From NCBI GenBank assembly GCA_964514055.1, contig CAZEPB010000021.1:1-27317 (forward strand): 27,317 nt of DNA. The letters are read 5' to 3'. The notes below the pieces were generated by a model that was not told where the DNA came from, ran no database searches, and saw only the letters and a program-made list of their open reading frames with translations. Below, piece by piece: positions 15,258-22,732 of the stretch; the stretch's first letter is position 1; each line of letters begins with the position of its first letter. This DNA comes from SG8-32-3 sp964514055. GTDB lineage: Archaea > Thermoproteota > Bathyarchaeia > Bathyarchaeales > Bathycorpusculaceae. Position numbers and translations under genes: made by a program.

Positions 15258-16082
15258 TTGAATTATAGAGAAAGACAGGAAATAATAGCAAAATCACCCA
15301 TTTCCTTCAGCTACTTGAAAAAGTTCAACATAGGCGCTGGAATCCTACACCTATCTCAGGGAATACTAATGCTCGCTTTGGGTACACTTCTAACATGGGA
15401 ACAAGAAATATACACATTCTACTTGAAACTCGACATAACTCCTGGACCCCCACCAGTTTTTAACATCACTCCGGACCCACAGGTCTTTTTCACCCTCAGC
15501 TATCTAGGCGTAATCGTTGCCTCTTTCCCGCTGCTTTCAGCTCTCGCGCACTTCCTAATTGCGTACCCAAAAAACAAAGACTACAACGAAAACCTAAAGA
15601 AAGGAATGAACCCGTACCGCTGGTACGAATACGCCTTCTCCAGCTCAATAATGATAGTGCTGATTTCCACGTTCGTAGGCGTCTGGGACTTCTGGTCGCT
15701 CGTGATGATTTTCACGTTGAACGCAATGATGATTATGTTTGGATACTTCATGGAACTGGTGAACCAGAAAACCGAAAAAACTTCTTGGTCAGCATTCATA
15801 GTAGGCTGCATTTCTGGAGGCGTTCCATGGGTAGTGCTATTCGCCTATTTCATAGCAGCAGTAATGTCGACGGGCGCTGAGCCGCCAGCATTCGTGTACT
15901 CAATATTATTCGTTTACTTTGCTGTGTTCAACGTTTTTGCCCTCAACATGATCCTGCAATACAAAGGCGTAGGACGCTGGAGAGACTACCTTTACGGCGA
16001 AAGAGCCTACATCATATTAAGCTTCGTAGCCAAAACAGCACTAGCATGGCTTGTTTTCATCGGAGTATTCTCACCGCTTTAA
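15258..16082 (+). CDS. Heliorhodopsin
   Basis: Heliorhodopsins are seven-helix retinal photoreceptors with an inverted topology (N terminus inside); their job is probably sensory or enzymatic regulation rather than ion pumping. This 274-residue protein has the family marks: RWYEYAFSSS in helix 3 with the counterion Glu124, histidines at 31 and 98 in the positions expected for the pocket, and SFVAKTALAW in helix 7, with Lys259 as the retinal Schiff-base lysine. Helices fall at about 23-45, 78-102, 124-142, 145-168, 178-202, 210-234 and 248-271. The start is TTG 15258, set by AGGAGGTGA at 15245-15253. No retinal synthesis gene lies in the window. A zinc miniprotein precedes it. Confidence 0.93.
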   Translation: MNYRERQEIIAKSPISFSYLKKFNIGAGILHLSQGILMLALGTLLTWEQEIYTFYLKLDITPGPPPVFNITPDPQVFFTLSYLGVIVASFPLLSALAHFLIAYPKNKDYNENLKKGMNPYRWYEYAFSSSIMIVLISTFVGVWDFWSLVMIFTLNAMMIMFGYFMELVNQKTEKTSWSAFIVGCISGGVPWVVLFAYFIAAVMSTGAEPPAFVYSILFVYFAVFNVFALNMILQYKGVGRWRDYLYGERAYIILSFVAKTALAWLVFIGVFSPL

Positions 16083-16145
16083 GCCTTCAAATCCTTCCTT
16101 TTTTAGAAATTTTCGGAAGAGGTTTTGGCGTGAAATTTGAACGTG

Positions 16146-16173
16146 GGTGTAAAGCTTACACCTCGCGCTTTTT
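16146..16173 (+). terminator. Hairpin terminator after heliorhodopsin
   Basis: GGTGTAA and TTACACC form a perfect 7-bp stem with an AGC loop (16146-16162), followed within a few bases by CTTTTT (16168-16173). It lies between the converging heliorhodopsin and the TIM-barrel gene. Confidence 0.6.
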
Positions 16174-16175
16174 GC

Positions 16176-16940
16176 TCAGTTTTGGCTCAAAAGTTTTTCG
16201 ATAATCGTCTTTGTTTCAAGAACCTGTTCAGTCGTGCATTTTCGGTTCAGCTCCATGGTTAAAGGTCCGCTGTAGCCGTATTTCTGAAGTTTCGTTAGGA
16301 AAGCCTTCAGCTTCGCCGTTTCAGCGTCGAAAGGTTTGTGCGCTCGGTTGCTAATGTGAATGTTGCAGAGTTTATGCTTGTATTTTTCAAGAAGACTCTG
16401 CGTTTGTCCAGTGGCTTCGGCGTGGCAAAAATCAAGGGTTACGCCCATGCTTCCGTCGTCCACGATGCTCAGTATTTCTTCAAGCTCAGCCACGTTTTTG
16501 CCGTAGCCGGTTGAAGCATAGGACAGATTCTCCAAAGCCAGTTTCACGTTTAGGCGTTTGGCGTACGCGGATAACTCGTTGAAGACAAGCGCCAACACCC
16601 TGTGGCGCGGCGGTTCAGGCAGTTTCCGTGCAACGTTCGAGTGGACAACCATAATGGGTGCTTGTAAGAGTCGGGCGAACTCCAGAGAAATCTTTCCGTA
16701 ATAGACTGCTCTGTGAACCTCGACTTCGTCCTCAACGTGCAGCGTAGCAGCATGTAACGTGAGACACTTCAACCCGTAAGCTTCGATGAGGCTTTGCGCG
16801 GCGTAAACTGAAATGTCGTCTTCAACTTTCACGCTCTTCATGTTAAACTCCAAGTTCTCAAAACCCAATCGTCTAACAGCGGCTAAATTTTCGTCTAAAG
16901 GGTATCTTGAAAATATCCCGTTAGAAAGGCTGAGCTTCAA
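16176..16940 (-). CDS. Sugar phosphate isomerase/epimerase-like TIM barrel
   Basis: The 254-residue protein belongs to the xylose-isomerase-like / AP-endonuclease-2 TIM-barrel superfamily. Metal ligands can be followed along the barrel: the glutamate in LALENLS, the Asp and His in TLDFCHAEATG, the histidine in NIHISNRAH and the final Glu in LTMELN. The substrate is not predictable: sugar epimerase, inositol-pathway enzyme or endonuclease IV-like roles are all possible, although the short length favours a sugar enzyme. The start is TTG 16940 with GGAG about ten bases upstream. It is divergent from mntP across a 146-base spacer. Confidence 0.88.
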   Translation of the reverse strand: MKLSLSNGIFSRYPLDENLAAVRRLGFENLEFNMKSVKVEDDISVYAAQSLIEAYGLKCLTLHAATLHVEDEVEVHRAVYYGKISLEFARLLQAPIMVVHSNVARKLPEPPRHRVLALVFNELSAYAKRLNVKLALENLSYASTGYGKNVAELEEILSIVDDGSMGVTLDFCHAEATGQTQSLLEKYKHKLCNIHISNRAHKPFDAETAKLKAFLTKLQKYGYSGPLTMELNRKCTTEQVLETKTIIEKLLSQN

Positions 16941-17086
16941 TGACCATCAACTCCAAACGCATCTATGGAAGGACTGTTCCTTTCATGCAATATTACCTTT
17001 TTCAAGTGTTTCTTGCAGGAAAAACCGAAAAACTTTAAGGTCTACAAGTGTACTGCCCATAAGTCGCAAAAAGAGTTAGATGCACT

Positions 17087-17644
17087 GTGGATATTGTTAC
17101 TGTTCTCTTTATTGCGATAGGTCTCGCGATGGATGCTTTTGCAGTTTCAATGGCGCACGGCATGACCGTTCAAAAACGCAGAGTTGCCACTGGACTAACG
17201 ATGTCTGTTTCTTTCGGCGCATTTCAGGCTTTCATGCCAGTTTTAGGATGGTTGGCGGGTTTAAGCTTCATAGAATTAATCTCTGGTTTCGACCATTGGC
17301 TAGCGTTTGGGCTCTTAGCCTTCATCGGCGGAAGAATGATTTACGCCGCAAGAACTGCATCAAAAGAAGAGAAAGAGAAAAAACTGACCGCTCCTGTTCT
17401 GTTGATTCTTTCAGTTGCAACAAGCATTGACGCGCTTGCGGTTGGGCTGAGTTTTTCTTTGCTGAGAGTATCAATAACCACTCCCATAATTGCTATTGGC
17501 ATAGTTACATTTCTCTTATCCTTAACAGGTTTTAGCTTCGGCAACAAACTGGGAAAATTCTTCAAGCGTAAAGTGCAAGCCATAGGCGGCATAGTCCTAA
17601 TAGCCATCGGCATCAAAATCCTACTCGAACATTTACTGATATAA
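17087..17644 (+). CDS. mntP: MntP-like manganese efflux pump
   Basis: MntP exports Mn2+ and protects against excess metal. The 185-residue protein has six predicted membrane helices in two repeated halves, each with the family's acidic motif: GLAMDAFAVS (Asp16) and TSIDALAVG (Asp115). The two halves are joined by a charged loop (ASKEEKEKK). GTG 17087 is the start; an ATG seven bases upstream is in another frame and gives a Cys-rich shadow. ACTTTAAGG (about 17031-17039) may be the TATA box. The leader is too short for a yybP-ykoY type riboswitch. Confidence 0.92.
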   Translation: MDIVTVLFIAIGLAMDAFAVSMAHGMTVQKRRVATGLTMSVSFGAFQAFMPVLGWLAGLSFIELISGFDHWLAFGLLAFIGGRMIYAARTASKEEKEKKLTAPVLLILSVATSIDALAVGLSFSLLRVSITTPIIAIGIVTFLLSLTGFSFGNKLGKFFKRKVQAIGGIVLIAIGIKILLEHLLI

Positions 17645-17764
17645 CAGGCATAGAAAAGTGTGAAGCTTTACTTAATCAGTTCTCCGTGCATATCTATAAA
17701 ATCTGAGTGCAAGAAAAAATTTCTGAAACAAAGAGGGGGTGTTTTGTGGTTAGTTTTTGCTGGG

Positions 17765-18439
17765 CTATTTCACTACCACAATCTTGTAATTGCCATCAAA
17801 TCTGTAGCTTGTGGAATTCGTATACGCGTGCACCAAAGGATTGTAGCCTTCCATGTAGTTTTTGTATTGAAGATAGACATATCCTTCGTTATACATCACA
17901 TGTGCTCCTCCTCCTGTGACAGGACCATACCATTTCCACATTTCAACAGGCACTGTAACATTCTCAATGCTCACAAAGGTGGTTTTTACGAAGACTTGCA
18001 CTGAAGGCATATCAGCTAACGTTAACTGTGAAACAGCAATTCTTTTCCAATGTTCCTCGCTGTAGGAATAATAGCCACCGCTAGTTTCGTTAATATAACG
18101 GACTAGGTCGCCATCTTGTGTTACATTAAAGAACCCTTCAATGACGTACCTTGTGGCGTTGCCAGGCGGTCCCTCGGGTCCAGTAGCGCCTGTTTCTCCC
18201 GTGTCACCCTTGTCACCTTTTTCACCTTGAAGTCCCGTTGCTCCTGCAGGTCCTTGTGGTCCAGTATCACCAGTATCCCCTTTTGGTCCTTGTAGTCCTG
18301 TTTCGCCTTGAGGTCCCTCGGGTCCAACTGGTCCAACCGCCAACATCATCGAAGCACTAACAGAAATTGCACTCGAAGCCAAAATTGCAATCACGATTCC
18401 AGCAATCAACTTTCCCATCGTTAAAGAAACTGCCGCCAT
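17765..18439 (-). CDS. Exported or anchored protein with collagen-like repeats
   Basis: From ATG 18439 the product is 224 residues. A hydrophobic signal-anchor (about 8-34) is followed by 19 consecutive Gly-X-Y triplets (about 36-93; for example GPVGPEGPQGETG, GPKGDTGDTG) and then a beta-rich globular domain (about 95-224) with several N-x-S/T sites (NAT, NVT, NET, NST). It is probably a cell-surface trimer or stalk protein with the globular domain outward. A longer reading starts at TTG 18454, but GGAGTGA lies just upstream of ATG 18439 and supports the shorter start. The TATA-like CTTTAAAAA (18476-18484) is about right for a short leader. It is convergent with mntP. Confidence 0.9.
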   Translation of the reverse strand: MAAVSLTMGKLIAGIVIAILASSAISVSASMMLAVGPVGPEGPQGETGLQGPKGDTGDTGPQGPAGATGLQGEKGDKGDTGETGATGPEGPPGNATRYVIEGFFNVTQDGDLVRYINETSGGYYSYSEEHWKRIAVSQLTLADMPSVQVFVKTTFVSIENVTVPVEMWKWYGPVTGGGAHVMYNEGYVYLQYKNYMEGYNPLVHAYTNSTSYRFDGNYKIVVVK

Positions 18440-18475
18440 TTCTTTCACTCCCAATGATAACGTTACGGCAGTCTC

Positions 18476-18484
18476 TTTTTAAAG
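18476..18484 (-). promoter_or_regulatory. TATA box for the collagen-repeat gene
   Basis: CTTTAAAAA on the minus strand is centred about 25 bases before a predicted start near 18455, giving a leader that contains the GGAGTGA site. Confidence 0.45.
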
Positions 18485-18490
18485 CTTGTA

Positions 18491-18559
18491 CTAACCGAAA
18501 GTTCTTTCCCCTAAATCACCTTTCAGCCAGCCCTTTCCCGTTTGATTCCAGATTCCCAA
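18491..18559 (-). CDS. Doubtful 22-residue ORF
   Basis: A TTG frame (MGIWNQTGKGWLKGDLGERT...) has GGAGA six bases upstream and sits just below the strong TATA-like CTATATATAAGG at 18583-18594. The predicted start of transcription falls almost inside the ribosome site, which weakens it. The rest of 18455-18634 shows no gene. Confidence 0.15.
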   Translation of the reverse strand: MGIWNQTGKGWLKGDLGERTFG

Positions 18560-18582
18560 CCAAAGTCTCCTAAAAGTTCAAG

Positions 18583-18594
18583 CTATATATAAGG
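18583..18594. promoter_or_regulatory. Strong TATA-like element
   Basis: CTATATATAAGG is a good archaeal TATA sequence, readable on both strands. On the minus strand it would start near 18564, giving a long leader for the collagen-repeat gene; on the plus strand nothing convincing lies downstream. Confidence 0.35.
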
Positions 18595-18634
18595 GGGGTA
18601 TAGACAAAAATCACACAACAGTCTCGCAAGCTGT

Positions 18635-18772
18635 TTACCAGTCTGCATGTGCTTTTCGGTAAGGTCCTCTTTTTCGGTGTTTCGCCTTTTTCTTTTCTTC
18701 TTCTTTTTCTAATGCTTCGTCTTGAACTTCTTCGGCTTCGTTTATTGCTTTTGCATCCTTGTTTTCTGTCAA
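18635..18772 (-). CDS. 45-residue highly charged protein
   Basis: The frame runs from TTG 18772 to TAA 18635-18637. It reads MTENKDAKAINEAEEVQDEA, then an E/K-rich helix, then a basic KHRKRGPYRKAHADW end. GGAGATG lies seven bases upstream of the TTG. It begins 23 bases after the stop of the RelE-like gene and so probably shares its transcript. Its strongly biphasic charge (acidic front, basic tail) and lack of hydrophobic core suggest a disordered protein that folds on a partner. I recognise no family. An alternative longer frame through the same bases (18570-18812) is R/K-rich and looks like a shadow. Confidence 0.55.
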   Translation of the reverse strand: MTENKDAKAINEAEEVQDEALEKEEEKKKAKHRKRGPYRKAHADW

Positions 18773-18795
18773 AAGGGCACATCTCCACTGCAGTA

Positions 18796-19203
18796 TCACA
18801 TGTGCAAAGCAAGCTTGCTTATTTCTTTTTTGTCGTCGAGAAATTTTTCGTATTCTTTGAAGTTTTTGAACACGCGCATGAAGATTATTCGCAGGCTTTT
18901 GTCCACGCAGTAAACTATATGCATTCCGTCTTTCTTTGCTCTGAAAATCATGCAGCCATTCACATGTTCTTCAAACTTGTGCAACTCGTTAAAGTCAGTG
19001 TTAGCACAGTCCAGAATGTCTCTCACAATCGCTTTTGCTTTTTCTTCATTTTTCAGGTCTTTGAAAAACCGTTTTGTGACAACAACGCTCGTTATGTGAG
19101 GTCTAACCGCCATGAAATGGCTGTGACAGTTGATGCAATGGTCTTTCTGTTCGATGCAAGGATTCTTCGGTTCTACATCGAAACTGGAATCAGCCACAGG
19201 CAA
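18796..19203 (-). CDS. RelE/ParE-like protein with N-terminal Cys/His cluster
   Basis: Residues about 38-128 follow the RelE-toxin fold: VVVTKRFFKDLKNEEKAKAI helices, then the strands MIFRAKKDGMHIVYCVD and LRIIFMRVFKNFKEYEKFL. Ahead of it is a Cys/His cluster (CIEQKDHCINCHSHF, residues 16-30) that could bind zinc. RelE relatives cut mRNA on the ribosome; the catalytic basic residues are not certain here. TTG 19203 is supported by GGAGG eight bases upstream. It follows pheT by 37 bases on the same strand, so it may be co-transcribed with a housekeeping synthetase. No classical antitoxin precedes it; the charged small gene follows. Internal ATG 19113 would drop the cluster. Confidence 0.75.
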   Translation of the reverse strand: MPVADSSFDVEPKNPCIEQKDHCINCHSHFMAVRPHITSVVVTKRFFKDLKNEEKAKAIVRDILDCANTDFNELHKFEEHVNGCMIFRAKKDGMHIVYCVDKSLRIIFMRVFKNFKEYEKFLDDKKEISKLALHM

Positions 19204-19240
19204 TTAACAGCCCTCCACAATCTTAGATGTAACATTCTGG

Positions 19241-20947
19241 TTATTTCTTCAACTTGCTTTTGATTATTTCGTGTATGTTTATTTCGAAGGCAGCCACAGG
19301 ATTCTCAAGTTTCCACGCTTCCAGCACCTGCGGATGCACCTCGCCCAAAACGCCTACAGCGGTGCCACCAACCATTGCCGCTCCAACCCTGCCCTCAACA
19401 AAGCTCGGATGCGAAGTCACTTTTATCTGCCACTCCACCCCTAAGTTCATGAAGAAAGCGTCCAAAGCGGATTTGATTTCGCTGAAACTAGCGGTTGGAT
19501 GCGTTGTCGCGGCTGCAAGCCATTCCTCATCCCTCGTCTTGGTTTCCCTCGTCTCGTCCAACAGCGTAACCTCACCCAACTCGAAGATTCTCTGGGGAAA
19601 CTCCACCGACTGGTTGTTGCCAAGGAACTCCATTAAACTCGGCAAAAGCCAGCTGCGCAAACAAGTCATGGTCACCACTTTCGGATTGGCGATTTCTACA
19701 ACGCAAGTTTTTTTGCGGTTCATCTTGTCGAAAAGGCTGTCTGGATTGGTTAACATGTACGTTAAAATTTCCTGATAGCCCAACCCCACCATAAATTCAC
19801 GGGCAACATCAATCATGCGCTGTTCAGGTCTTTCTCCGCCAGTTGTGGGCAGTTCACGCCAAAGCGGCTCAATGCCATTATAGCCGTAAGCAATAGCAAC
19901 ATCTTCCACCAAGTCAACCTGATGCATCACGTCCACGCGATAGCACGGAACCAGCACCGTCACCGCTTTTTCGCTAACGTTTTCAACGCCGAAACCCGCT
20001 GTCAAAAGCAGGTCCGCAATCCGCTCAGCCTTAAGCGGCAACCCTAAAATCCGATTAGTGTACTCAACGCTCAAATCTACTCGTGCACTACGAAAGTCAG
20101 GAGTCACAACTTTTTTCGAAGAGTAAAAAGCATCATCAGGATAGCGCACTGCTGAAGAGTACGCTTTGCCACCTCGATCAATCAACGCTAACGTTACAAG
20201 GTTCAGCGTGTTAAGCACGGTCTGGTGCACTGTGCCCGTGACTTCCACAAGCAAATTCCGCGTTTCTTCCGTGACCCTGCCCAAGTCGTTTGAGTTTATG
20301 ATCGGAGGAAACGACAGCACTTTCCGCTTCGAATCCAACAGAATCGGATAAACCTCATGCTTCTTAACGATGTGACCGTATTCGACTCCTTTCGGGTGGC
20401 GCTCCAGAATCTCCGCTAACGTCAGTTTTTCCTCGAAGCCAAGCGGAACAAAGCTGATGGCAGATGGCTTTGTAACGGTGTAGTTCAGCGGTGGAGAAAT
20501 CAAATCGTAGTCGTAGATTCCGATGGAGGTTTTTTGCCTGTTTCTTCCGTAGGTCTGGTCAAGCTTGTCCTGCAGGTGCATAAGCCCACGAATGATCGTG
20601 TCCGTTAGCTTAACGTTCTTAAGGATGGAGCAGCAGATGAACGGTCTTATGCTCCTGAGCCGCATGTCAACATTAACATCGATTATGGGTTCGGCAGCGC
20701 TGTACTGCGTTAGTCCTTTTTTGTGGTTAAGGAAACCGTGTAACGCTCGAGCTAAACCCTCAATTCCCCACAGGTCAGGGCGATTCGTGTCCTTAATTTC
20801 GATGCTTAAAACGTCTTCTTGCTCGTTATAGAGTTTCACTTCACTCTTGACCCAGGACAAGACTTCATCAAATTTCGCCATGTCTCCATGCAAATCAATT
20901 CCAAGCAGCCGCTCGAACTCTGCACGGTCCACGTCAATTGTCGGCAT
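19241..20947 (-). CDS. pheT: Phenylalanine-tRNA ligase subunit beta
   Basis: PheT is the beta subunit of the alpha2-beta2 phenylalanyl-tRNA synthetase. The 568-residue archaeal-type protein lacks the N-terminal OB domain of bacterial PheT and shows the B3/B4 core (DTNRPDLWGIEGLARAL), the B5 domain (ILGLPLKAERIADLL), DVMHQVDLVEDVAIAYGYNGIEP and the C-terminal catalytic-like fold (IFELGEV, GVLGEVHPQVLEAW). I chose ATG 20947 over the open frame from 20977: AGAGGTGA sits seven bases upstream, and MPTIDVDRAEFERLLG is the family start. It begins two bases after the pheS stop. Confidence 0.97.
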   Translation of the reverse strand: MPTIDVDRAEFERLLGIDLHGDMAKFDEVLSWVKSEVKLYNEQEDVLSIEIKDTNRPDLWGIEGLARALHGFLNHKKGLTQYSAAEPIIDVNVDMRLRSIRPFICCSILKNVKLTDTIIRGLMHLQDKLDQTYGRNRQKTSIGIYDYDLISPPLNYTVTKPSAISFVPLGFEEKLTLAEILERHPKGVEYGHIVKKHEVYPILLDSKRKVLSFPPIINSNDLGRVTEETRNLLVEVTGTVHQTVLNTLNLVTLALIDRGGKAYSSAVRYPDDAFYSSKKVVTPDFRSARVDLSVEYTNRILGLPLKAERIADLLLTAGFGVENVSEKAVTVLVPCYRVDVMHQVDLVEDVAIAYGYNGIEPLWRELPTTGGERPEQRMIDVAREFMVGLGYQEILTYMLTNPDSLFDKMNRKKTCVVEIANPKVVTMTCLRSWLLPSLMEFLGNNQSVEFPQRIFELGEVTLLDETRETKTRDEEWLAAATTHPTASFSEIKSALDAFFMNLGVEWQIKVTSHPSFVEGRVGAAMVGGTAVGVLGEVHPQVLEAWKLENPVAAFEINIHEIIKSKLKK

Positions 20948-20949
20948 GA

Positions 20950-22482
20950 CTATGTCACCTCTTTCCTCCTCAGCCAATCGAGACTCTGACTGAAAATGTC
21001 GCGGATGTCGTCAACGTCTGCTCGCATCATGAACAAGCGGTCTATGCCTAAGCCCCAAGCGATAACAGGCACTTTCACGCCTAAGGGCAGTGTGACTTCG
21101 GGTCTGAAAATTCCTGAACCGCCGAATTCTATCCAGCCGTAGCCTTCTTTGTAGGCGCTTAACTCAACGCTTGGTTCGGTGAACGGGAAGTAGTCTGGTT
21201 TGAAGCGTACTTTGTCTGCGCCTGCGATTTCCAGCGCGAATTTTTCCAGAACGCCTAGCAGATCTCTGAGCGTGAGCTTCTCGTCAACCACTATGCCTTC
21301 AACCTGGTTGAACTCGGAAAGATGCGTCTTGTCCACGACTTCGGGTCTGTAGCAGCGGACGATGGAGAAATGTCTGCTCGGGATTTCCAAGTCTTTGTGC
21401 AGCAGTGTTCTTGCGCTGAGGCAGGTTCCGTGTCCTCGGAGGATTAGGCGTTTGGCTTCTTGCGTGGAATACGTGTAGCCCCATCCTGTTGAGCCTGTTT
21501 TCCATCCGTTTTCGTGGGTTGCCTTGACGTTGGCTGCTGCGGTTTTGTAGGCGGTTAGGTCTCCGAATTCGGGTTTTTTGACGAAGTAGATGCCGACTTC
21601 TTCTCGGGCTGGGTGGTCTTGCGGCGTGTACAAGGCGTCGAAGTTGAAGAACGAGAGCTCAACGTTGGTGCCTGTCATCTCTTTGAAGCCTAACTGGACG
21701 AGTTTGGCTCTGACTTCTTCGAGGAATCTCAGGTAGGGGTTCTTTTTTCCAGGCCAGGTTTTGGCAACTGGCGCTTCGATGTTGTATTTTTGGAGTTTGG
21801 TGGTTCGCCATTTGCCGGTGATTATGAGTTCTGGGGTGAGCTGTGTCACTTCCTCGGTGGCTGCTGCGTTTTTTGCGGTTTGTTTGCCTGCTTCTGTGAT
21901 TTCGAGGATTCTGTGGGTTTTGTCTTCTGTGGTTAGGAGTTTGCGTTTCTTCAGGGTTTGCACGGCTGTTTGCAGTTCTTTGCTGAGCACGTTGAGGGGT
22001 GCTTGGTTTTTGCCGTGTAAGTAGCGCAGTAGTTTTTCGTCGTTTCCTTCGGGAACGGCGACTTGGTGGAGGAGAGGGTCTGAGATTCTCAGCGTGCTGG
22101 TTTTGGAGTTGTAGATTGCCCAGTTTTTCCGTAGAATCCAGCCTAACGCGATTTGCCTGAACTTGGGGGTTAAGCCTGCTTCCGCTGTGGCTTTGTCTAA
22201 TGTGGCTTCGCCGTTTAGTCTGGCTAGGGCTTTTACGAGTCGTCTTTCTGGTAAGCCGTTTTCTGCGTGGGTTTCGCCTTCTGCGCCGAGTTTAATTATT
22301 GTTTGTGGTTCGGCGTGTATTTTGACGAGTTTTTTCTCCTGCAGAGTTAATGCTGCACGCATGACAGCAGCGTCAGACAATTCCGCTTCGCTGATTAGCT
22401 GTTCCACTGAGGCTTTTCCGTTGAGCGTCTCCAAAGCGGAGAGCACCTTTAGCTCATGCGTCCTGAGATCCACCATACTCAT
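20950..22482 (-). CDS. pheS: Phenylalanine-tRNA ligase subunit alpha
   Basis: PheS carries the class-II synthetase active site. The 510-residue protein has an archaeal N-terminal region of winged-helix repeats (about 5-200; LRTHELKVLSAL, KASVEQLISEAELSDAAVMRA) that bind tRNA, then the catalytic core: HPAREE, the motif 2 region RHFSIVRCYRPEVVDKTHLSEFNQVEG (positions about 380-406), and motif 3 GLGIDRLFMMR. ATG 22482 and ATG 22476 are both possible. CATATTTA near 22494-22501 would put transcription almost at the start codon, suggesting a leaderless mRNA. It is directly followed by pheT. Confidence 0.97.
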   Translation of the reverse strand: MSMVDLRTHELKVLSALETLNGKASVEQLISEAELSDAAVMRAALTLQEKKLVKIHAEPQTIIKLGAEGETHAENGLPERRLVKALARLNGEATLDKATAEAGLTPKFRQIALGWILRKNWAIYNSKTSTLRISDPLLHQVAVPEGNDEKLLRYLHGKNQAPLNVLSKELQTAVQTLKKRKLLTTEDKTHRILEITEAGKQTAKNAAATEEVTQLTPELIITGKWRTTKLQKYNIEAPVAKTWPGKKNPYLRFLEEVRAKLVQLGFKEMTGTNVELSFFNFDALYTPQDHPAREEVGIYFVKKPEFGDLTAYKTAAANVKATHENGWKTGSTGWGYTYSTQEAKRLILRGHGTCLSARTLLHKDLEIPSRHFSIVRCYRPEVVDKTHLSEFNQVEGIVVDEKLTLRDLLGVLEKFALEIAGADKVRFKPDYFPFTEPSVELSAYKEGYGWIEFGGSGIFRPEVTLPLGVKVPVIAWGLGIDRLFMMRADVDDIRDIFSQSLDWLRRKEVT

Positions 22483-22575
22483 ATGCCTTCGTAAATATGA
22501 TACACGATTTTGCTACTGTAGTTTCTACGATCGCTAATAAAAGCATGTCCTTAACAGATAAAAATACCGTGTACT

Positions 22576-22601
22576 CTAACGCGTGGAAAAGTCTATAGCC
22601 C
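22576..22601 (+). repeat. Dispersed 26-bp intergenic motif, copy 3
   Basis: The core GCGTGGAAAAG then TCTATAGCCC matches copy 2 at 24 of 26 positions and copy 1 at 23 of 26. It lies 94 bases upstream of pheS (minus strand). Directly after it, 22603-22613 and 22617-22627 form an 11-bp inverted repeat (CCTTTATATAG / CTATTTAAAGG, one mismatch) with an AAA loop, reminiscent of the palindrome after copy 1. Confidence 0.75.
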
Positions 22602-22696
22602 TCCTTTATATAGAAACTATTTAAAGGCAGGTTGACCGTGTTCAGGACTTGCTGAGAGGTGGGTTGTGGTTTTTCTGAGGGCGCGTAGCGTGCGAA

Positions 22697-22706
22697 AGCA
22701 TATAAG
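22697..22706 (+). promoter_or_regulatory. TATA box for the hydrolase at 22733
   Basis: AGCATATAAG is centred about 31 bases before the ATG, so transcription would start near 22727, giving a nearly leaderless mRNA. Confidence 0.5.
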
Positions 22707-22732
22707 CGTCTGAGAAAAATACATGCGTCCAA

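Noticed and set aside
17080..17430. Cys-rich frame starting at ATG 17080
   Set aside because: It overlaps mntP in another frame; the MntP reading has conserved motifs and membrane helices.
17707..18004. Plus-strand frames with GGGGGTG-like ribosome site near 17730
   Set aside because: They lie antisense to the end of the collagen-repeat gene and have no recognisable domain.
18570..18812. Arg/Lys-rich 80-codon minus-strand frame
   Set aside because: It overlaps the 45-residue frame that has a better ribosome site and more protein-like composition, and it overlaps the end of the RelE-like gene.
18649..19263. Plus-strand frame of 204 codons
   Set aside because: It is antisense to the RelE-like and charged small genes. 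The Leu/Phe-rich start is the complement of K/E-rich codons.
22629..22680. C/D-box sRNA candidate (two CTGA boxes at 22652 and 22674)
   Set aside because: No RTGATGA C box at the right place; the CTGA boxes alone are weak evidence.
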